Shown piece after piece: positions 58,931 to 64,000 of a stretch of DNA of 64,000 bases. Position numbers and translations under genes: made by a program. The notes beneath the pieces were generated by a model. The model did not search any database, was not told the DNA's origin, and saw nothing but the letters and a program-made list of their open reading frames with translations. Source of the stretch: Dechloromonas hortensis. Its GTDB lineage: Bacteria > Pseudomonadota > Gammaproteobacteria > Burkholderiales > Rhodocyclaceae. Location of the stretch: assembly GCF_009469765.1 (NCBI RefSeq), contig NZ_SSSQ01000002.1, positions 372,001-436,000 on the forward strand, in the 5' to 3' direction. The stretch's first letter is position 1; the number at the start of each line of letters is the position of its first letter.

Positions 58931-61327
58931 GTGAGCCAGTTGCATGTGAAGAAAGCCGCCGTCCTCGGGGCCGGCGTGATGGGGGCGCAGATTGCGGCGC
59001 ACCTCGCCAATGCCGGCGTGCCGGTCGTCCTGTTCGACCTCGCCGCCAGGGAAGGCGACAAGAACGGCATCGTCAGGAAGGCGCTCGACGGCCTGAAGAA
59101 GCTCGACCCGGCGCCGCTGGCCAACCGGGCGGTGCTCAAGCAGATCGATGCGGCCAATTACGACGAGCATCTGCATTTGCTCGCCGGCTGTGACCTGATC
59201 ATCGAGGCGATCGCCGAGCGCATGGACTGGAAGAACGACCTCTACGCCAAAATCGCCCCGTTTTTGTCGTCGACCGCAATCATCGCCTCGAATACCTCGG
59301 GCCTGTCGATCAACGCGCTGGCCCAAGGCTTGCCGGCCGCTGTCCGGCCGCGTTTCTGCGGCATCCATTTCTTCAATCCGCCGCGCTACATGCGCCTGGT
59401 CGAAATCATCGGCACCGAGACGACCGATGCCGCCACCCTCGATGCGCTGGAAACCTGGCTCACTTCGCGGCTCGGCAAGGGCGTCGTGCGGGCGCTCGAT
59501 ACCCCGAATTTCGTTGCCAACCGGATCGGCGTCTTCTCGATTCTGGCGGTGATGCACCACACGCAGCGCTTCGATCTCGGCTTCGACACGGTCGACGCGC
59601 TGACCGGCCCGAAAATCGGCCGCCCGAAGAGCTCCACCTATCGCACGGCCGATGTCGTCGGCCTCGATACCCTGGCCCATGTCGTGCGGACGATGCAGAA
59701 CACCTTGCCGGACGATCCCTGGCACAGCCATTTCCAGGCACCGACCTGGCTCGATCAGCTGATCGAAAAAGGAGCCCTTGGTCAGAAAACCAAGGGCGGT
59801 ATCTTCCGCAAGGTCGGCAAGGAAATTCATGTCCTTGACTTGGGCCAGCAGGATTACCGGCCTTCGGCCGGCGAAGTGAGTGCCGAAGTGGCTGCCATCC
59901 TGCAGGAAAAGAACCCGGCCGTCCGCTTCGCCGCCCTGCGTGCTTCGCAGGATCCGCAGGCGCGCTTCCTGTGGGCGATCTTCCGCGATGTTTTCCACTA
60001 TGCGGCGGTGCAACTCGAGTCGGTCGCCGACAACGCCCGCGATCTCGATTTTGCCATGCGCTGGGGCTTCGGCTGGACGCAAGGGCCGTTCGAAACCTGG
60101 CAGGCGGCGGGGTGGTCCGAGATCGCCCAAGGCATCGCGGCCGACATCGCCGCCGGCCTGACGATGAGTGCCGCACCCTTGCCAGCCTGGGTGCTGGATG
60201 GGCGCGATGGCGTGCATACGGCGGCCGGTTCGTGGTCGGCCCGCCGCCAGGTCTATGTCGCGCCGTCGACGCTGCCGGTCTATCGGCGCCAGCTGTTCCC
60301 CGAACGGGTGCTCGGCGCCGGTGGCGTCGGCCCGGAACAGGCCGGCGAGACGCTGTATGAAAACGACGGCGTGCGTCTGTGGACGATGCCGGCGGTCGAC
60401 GCCGGGATTGGCATCATTTCCTTCAAGACCAAGATGCACACCATCGGCAGCGAAGTGGTTAGCGGCCTGATGGCAGCGATCAGCCAGGCGGAAGCCAGCC
60501 TGGCCGGTTTGGTGATCTGGCATCAGGCACCTTTTGCCGTCGGGGCCAATCTGGCCCAGGTCGGCGAGGTGGTTGCCAAGGGCGATTTCGCGCTGCTCGA
60601 AACGTATGTCGAAGCCTTCCAGCGCACGGCGCTGGCCATCAAGTATGCCCAGGTCCCGGTGGTCGCGGCAGTTCAGGGCATGGCCCTGGGCGGCGGTTGC
60701 GAGTTTGCGCTGCATGCGGCGCGCCGGGTGCTGGCGCTGGAAAGCTATGTCGGTTTGGTCGAGGTCGGCGTCGGCCTGATTCCGGCCGGCGGTGGCAGCA
60801 AGGAATTCGTGCTGCAGGCGGCCGCCTGGGCCGGCCGCACGGCGACGCCGAACGAGTTGATGGCTTTCCTGCAGCCGGTGTTCATGAACATAGCCACGGC
60901 CAAGGTTTCGAAGAGCGCGCATGAAGCGGTCGATTATGGTTTTGCCCAGGCGACCGACACCATCCTGTTCCATCCCGATGAACTGCTCTACGTCGCCATC
61001 CGCGAAGCACGGGCGCTGGCCGAGGCCGGCTATGCCCCGAAACCGATGGCGCGGGGCATTCCGGTGGCCGGCCGGGCCGGCATCGCGACGCTGGAGATGA
61101 CGCTGGTCAACATGCGCGATGGCGGCATGATCTCGGCCTACGACTACCAGGTGGCGAGGGCGGCGGCCGTCGCGCTGTGCGGCGGTGAGATCGATGCCGG
61201 CAGCCTGGTCGACGAGGAATGGCTGCTCGCCGTCGAGCGCCGCCTGTTCGTCGGCCTGCTGAAGAACCCCGAAACCCAGGCCCGGATCAAGCACACGCTC
61301 GAAACCGGCAAGCCGCTGCGCAACTGA
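58931..61327 (+). CDS. 3-hydroxyacyl-CoA dehydrogenase / enoyl-CoA hydratase, FadN type
   Basis: A 798-residue bifunctional beta-oxidation enzyme. The N-terminal NAD-binding 3-hydroxyacyl-CoA dehydrogenase part (AAVLGAGVMGAQIAAHLANA at about 10-30) and its C-terminal domain come first. The enoyl-CoA hydratase/crotonase domain follows at about 460-700 (AAVQGMALGGGCEFALHAAR). This is the reverse of FadB and matches FadN. GTG 58931 is the start, with GGGAG seven bases before it. The thiolase gene follows after 22 bases. Confidence 0.93.
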   Translation: MSQLHVKKAAVLGAGVMGAQIAAHLANAGVPVVLFDLAAREGDKNGIVRKALDGLKKLDPAPLANRAVLKQIDAANYDEHLHLLAGCDLIIEAIAERMDWKNDLYAKIAPFLSSTAIIASNTSGLSINALAQGLPAAVRPRFCGIHFFNPPRYMRLVEIIGTETTDAATLDALETWLTSRLGKGVVRALDTPNFVANRIGVFSILAVMHHTQRFDLGFDTVDALTGPKIGRPKSSTYRTADVVGLDTLAHVVRTMQNTLPDDPWHSHFQAPTWLDQLIEKGALGQKTKGGIFRKVGKEIHVLDLGQQDYRPSAGEVSAEVAAILQEKNPAVRFAALRASQDPQARFLWAIFRDVFHYAAVQLESVADNARDLDFAMRWGFGWTQGPFETWQAAGWSEIAQGIAADIAAGLTMSAAPLPAWVLDGRDGVHTAAGSWSARRQVYVAPSTLPVYRRQLFPERVLGAGGVGPEQAGETLYENDGVRLWTMPAVDAGIGIISFKTKMHTIGSEVVSGLMAAISQAEASLAGLVIWHQAPFAVGANLAQVGEVVAKGDFALLETYVEAFQRTALAIKYAQVPVVAAVQGMALGGGCEFALHAARRVLALESYVGLVEVGVGLIPAGGGSKEFVLQAAAWAGRTATPNELMAFLQPVFMNIATAKVSKSAHEAVDYGFAQATDTILFHPDELLYVAIREARALAEAGYAPKPMARGIPVAGRAGIATLEMTLVNMRDGGMISAYDYQVARAAAVALCGGEIDAGSLVDEEWLLAVERRLFVGLLKNPETQARIKHTLETGKPLRN

Positions 61328-61349
61328 CCGGTGCAAAGAGAGACAAACC

Positions 61350-62549
61350 ATGAATAGACAGATTCAAGACGCCTACATCGTCGCCGCCACCCGCCTGCCG
61401 GTCGCCAAGCGCAATGGCATGTTCAGGAACGTCCGCCCGGACGACATGCTGGCCCATGCCATCCGTGCCGTCGTCGCCCAGGTGCCGGGCGTCGATCCGG
61501 CGCTGATCGGCGACGTCATCGTCGGCTGCGCCATTCCCGAGGCTGAGCAGGGCATGAATATCGCCCGCATCGGCGCCTTGCTGGCCGGCCTGCCGGATAC
61601 CGTGCCGGGCATCACCATCAACCGTTTCTGCTCCTCCGGCCTGCAGGCCGTGGCCGATGCCGCCAACCAAATCCGCCTCGGCCTGGCCGACGTGATGATC
61701 GCTGCCGGCACCGAGTCGATGAGCGCCATGTCCAACATCATGGGCAACAAGGTCATGCCGAATCCGGCGCTGTTCAGCGGCGACGAAAACCTCGGCATCG
61801 CCTACGGCATGGGCCTGACCGCCGAGAAGGTCGCGCAGGAGTGGTCGATCAGCCGCGACGAGCAGGATGCCTTCGCCGAAGCTTCGCATCGCAAGGCTTG
61901 CGCGGCGATTGCCGCCGGCCATTTCAAGGCGGAAATTTCGCCGTATGCCGTCTGCGATCATTTGCCGGATCTGACGAGCGGCGAGGTTCGCCAGCGCCAG
62001 CGCACGCCGGAGAACGACGAAGGGGCGCGCGCCGACATCTCGGTTGAGAAGCTCGGCAAGCTGCGCCCGGTTTTCCATGCCAAAGGCTCGGTGACGGCGG
62101 GCAACGCCTCGCAGATGTCGGATGGCGCCGGCGCCGTGATGCTGGTTTCGGAAAGAATATTGAAGGAACACAACCTGACCCCGCTCGCCCGCTTTGCCGG
62201 TTATGCCGTCGGCGGTGTGGCGCCCGAGATCATGGGCGTCGGCCCGATCGTGGCGATTCCCAAGGTGTTGGCCCAGGTCGGCATCCGCCAGCAGGATCTC
62301 GACTGGATCGAACTGAACGAAGCCTTTGCGGCGCAGGCCCTGGCCGTGATCAAGCATCTCGACCTCGACCCGGCGCGCATCAACCCGTTGGGCGGCGCCA
62401 TCGCCCTCGGCCACCCGCTCGGCGCCACCGGCGCCATCCGCACGGCGACCTTGCTGCACGGCATGCGCCGCAGCGGCGGCAAGTATGGCCTGGTCAGCAT
62501 GTGCATCGGCACCGGCATGGGCGCCGCCGGCATTTTCGAACGTATTTGA
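61350..62549 (+). CDS. Acetyl-CoA C-acyltransferase (3-ketoacyl-CoA thiolase)
   Basis: A 399-residue thiolase with the acyl-accepting Cys in NRFCSSGLQAVADA, catalytic His in GHPLGATGA and Cys in CIGTGMGAAG. It cleaves 3-ketoacyl-CoA with CoA in the last step of each beta-oxidation cycle; the N-terminal VAATRLPVAKRNGMF is typical of FadA/FadI-like enzymes. It sits between the FadN-type gene and the acyl-CoA dehydrogenase, with 26 bases to the next start. Confidence 0.95.
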   Translation: MNRQIQDAYIVAATRLPVAKRNGMFRNVRPDDMLAHAIRAVVAQVPGVDPALIGDVIVGCAIPEAEQGMNIARIGALLAGLPDTVPGITINRFCSSGLQAVADAANQIRLGLADVMIAAGTESMSAMSNIMGNKVMPNPALFSGDENLGIAYGMGLTAEKVAQEWSISRDEQDAFAEASHRKACAAIAAGHFKAEISPYAVCDHLPDLTSGEVRQRQRTPENDEGARADISVEKLGKLRPVFHAKGSVTAGNASQMSDGAGAVMLVSERILKEHNLTPLARFAGYAVGGVAPEIMGVGPIVAIPKVLAQVGIRQQDLDWIELNEAFAAQALAVIKHLDLDPARINPLGGAIALGHPLGATGAIRTATLLHGMRRSGGKYGLVSMCIGTGMGAAGIFERI

Positions 62550-62575
62550 ACGAGATAATAAAAGGAGATAACAGC

Positions 62576-64000
62576 ATGAGCGATTACAAGGCCCCGGTTC
62601 GGGACATGCGATTTGTGATGGATGAGATTGTCGGCCTGGCCACCATTGCCCGCCTGCCGGGCTACGAAGAAGCGACCCCCGATCTGGCCGATGCCGTGCT
62701 GGAAGAGGCGGCCCGCTTCACCGGCGAGGTACTGGCGCCGCTCAACCGCATTGGTGATACCCAGGGCTGCAAGCTCGGACCCAATGGCGTGATCACGCCC
62801 GCTGGCTGGAAGGAGGCCTACAAGGCTTTCTGCGACGGCGGCTGGAATGGCCTGGCCTCGCCGGCGGAATTCGGCGGCCAGGGGTTGCCGGAAACTTTCG
62901 GCATCGCCGTCAAGGAGATGGCGGCCTCGGCCAACCTGTCCTTCTCGCTCGGCCCGATGCTCACCGGCGGTGCCGTCGCGGCGCTGCTGACCTGCGCCAG
63001 CGATGAACTGAAGGCGACCTTCCTGGAAAAGATGATCACCGGCGAGTGGACCGGCACGATGAACCTGACCGAGCCGAATGCCGGCTCCGATCTGGCACTG
63101 ATCCGCTCCCGCGCCGAGCCGCAGGCTGACGGCAGCTACCGCGTCTTCGGCCAGAAGATCTTCATCACCTACGGCGACCACGACATGACGGACAACATCG
63201 TCCATCTCGTGCTCGCCCGGCTGCCGGATGCGCCGGCTGGCGTGAAGGGTATCTCGCTGTTCCTGGTGCCGAAATTCCTGGTCAATGCCGATGGCTCGCT
63301 TGGTGCCCGCAATGACGCGCATTGTGTCTCCATCGAGCACAAGCTCGGCATCCACGCCAGCCCGACCTGCGTCCTGGCCTTCGGCGACAACGGCGGTGCC
63401 GTCGGTTATCTGCTCGGCGAAGCCAACCGCGGCCTCGAGTACATGTTCATCATGATGAACGAGGCGCGCATGGGCGTCGGCCTGCAGGGTGTCGCCATCG
63501 GCGAACGCGCCTACCAGCAGGCGCTCGCCTATGCCCGCGAACGCAAGCAGGGCCGCGATGCGGTGACTGGCGAGGCGCTGGTCACGATTGATCATCACCC
63601 CGATGTCCGGCGCATGTTGATGCTGATGAAGTCACGCGTCGAGGCCTGCCGGGCCATCACGTACTACACGGCCGGCCTGCTTGACCGAGCCCATGCCGGC
63701 ACCGACCCGGCACAGAAAAAGAAGGACCTTTACCTGGCCGAGTTCCTGATCCCCATCGTCAAGGGCGGCGGTACCGAAATGGGCATCGATGTCGCTTCGC
63801 TCGGCATCCAGATCCATGGTGGCATGGGTTTCATCGAGGAAACCGGTGCCGCCCAGCACTGGCGCGATTCGCGGATTACGACGATTTACGAAGGCACCAC
63901 GGCCATCCAGGCCAACGACCTGATCTTCCGTAAACTGATGCGCGACCAGAGCGCCACCGCCAAGGTGCTCTTTGCCGAAATCTACGCCACTGCCAAGGCC
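62576..64000 (+). CDS. Acyl-CoA dehydrogenase, cut by the window end
   Basis: 475 codons are present without a stop and the gene runs off the window. Translation from ATG 62576 (preceded by AAAGGAG) gives MSDYKAPVRDMRFVMDEI, then the FAD-binding MNLTEPNAGSDLALI, KIFITYGDHD and the C-terminal helical domain with YEGTTAIQANDLIFRK. It matches the roughly 600-residue acyl-CoA dehydrogenase class with an N-terminal extension, which catalyses the first step of beta-oxidation with ETF as electron acceptor. It closes the fatty-acid operon from 57.2 kb, at least as seen here. Confidence 0.95.
   Translation, partial: MSDYKAPVRDMRFVMDEIVGLATIARLPGYEEATPDLADAVLEEAARFTGEVLAPLNRIGDTQGCKLGPNGVITPAGWKEAYKAFCDGGWNGLASPAEFGGQGLPETFGIAVKEMAASANLSFSLGPMLTGGAVAALLTCASDELKATFLEKMITGEWTGTMNLTEPNAGSDLALIRSRAEPQADGSYRVFGQKIFITYGDHDMTDNIVHLVLARLPDAPAGVKGISLFLVPKFLVNADGSLGARNDAHCVSIEHKLGIHASPTCVLAFGDNGGAVGYLLGEANRGLEYMFIMMNEARMGVGLQGVAIGERAYQQALAYARERKQGRDAVTGEALVTIDHHPDVRRMLMLMKSRVEACRAITYYTAGLLDRAHAGTDPAQKKKDLYLAEFLIPIVKGGGTEMGIDVASLGIQIHGGMGFIEETGAAQHWRDSRITTIYEGTTAIQANDLIFRKLMRDQSATAKVLFAEIYATAKA

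Noticed and set aside
58808..61351. 847-residue open frame on the minus strand opposite the FadN-type gene
   Set aside because: It has shadow composition and no recognisable domain; the plus strand has a complete beta-oxidation enzyme with a ribosome site.

Overview
This window reads as a contiguous piece of a free-living betaproteobacterial chromosome. It is G+C rich and tightly packed, and every gap without a gene is shorter than about 200 bases. Family content and gene order (thrS-infC-rpmI-rplT-pheST-ihfA-merR-tRNA-Pro, surE-pcm-nlpD-rpoS, small DUF3567 and DUF3460 proteins, an rquA-like gene, hpnCDE) point to the Rhodocyclales, near Dechloromonas or Azonexus. That placement is inference from gene content; there is no rRNA in the window. 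I see no insertion sequence, prophage, integrase or CRISPR array.

Layout. 0-11.4 kb: a membrane diguanylate cyclase, a DUF2189 membrane protein, two LysR/MFS divergent pairs, prfC, moaE, an inverted-repeat element and a Cache chemoreceptor. 11.4-15.9 kb: clpB with a heat-shock type promoter and strong terminator, then small secreted or uncharacterised proteins (DUF2502, DUF1684, FliL-like). 16-23.6 kb: proC, an Lrp-type regulator and a trifunctional-length PutA in one transcription unit, a second chemoreceptor, and a methyltransferase-like protein with the signature of RquA (rhodoquinone synthesis). 23.7-31.6 kb: DUF3567, DUF3460, a PatZ-like protein acetyltransferase, OsmC, a methyltransferase, the tRNA selenouridine synthase mnmH, tesA/ybbA and an amino-acid type binding protein. 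31.6-34.6 kb: hpnCDE for squalene formation. 34.6-37 kb: tRNA-Leu, a bestrophin-like channel, a DHH phosphoesterase and slyX.

37-48.3 kb holds the translation and stress core: tRNA-Val, thrS, infC (apparently starting at ATA), rpmI, rplT, pheS, pheT, ihfA, a MerR regulator, tRNA-Pro, an H-NS family protein, surE, pcm, nlpD and rpoS. It is followed by a secreted caspase-fold protein carrying MORN repeats. 49.7-54.5 kb: a minus-strand operon moxR - DUF58 - transglutaminase (TgpA type) - mltB, which suggests a cell-envelope assembly or remodelling unit. 54.6-57 kb: a histone-deacetylase family protein, aspartokinase and tRNA-Ser. 57.2-64 kb: a fatty-acid degradation operon (acyl-CoA ligase, FadN-type dehydrogenase/hydratase, thiolase, acyl-CoA dehydrogenase cut by the window end).

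Most of the window is ordinary core genome. The most notable items are the rquA-like gene, the secreted orthocaspase-MORN protein directly downstream of rpoS, the non-canonical infC start, the coupling of proline synthesis and breakdown genes, the envelope operon ending in a lytic transglycosylase, and two divergent gene pairs whose start codons overlap by two bases.
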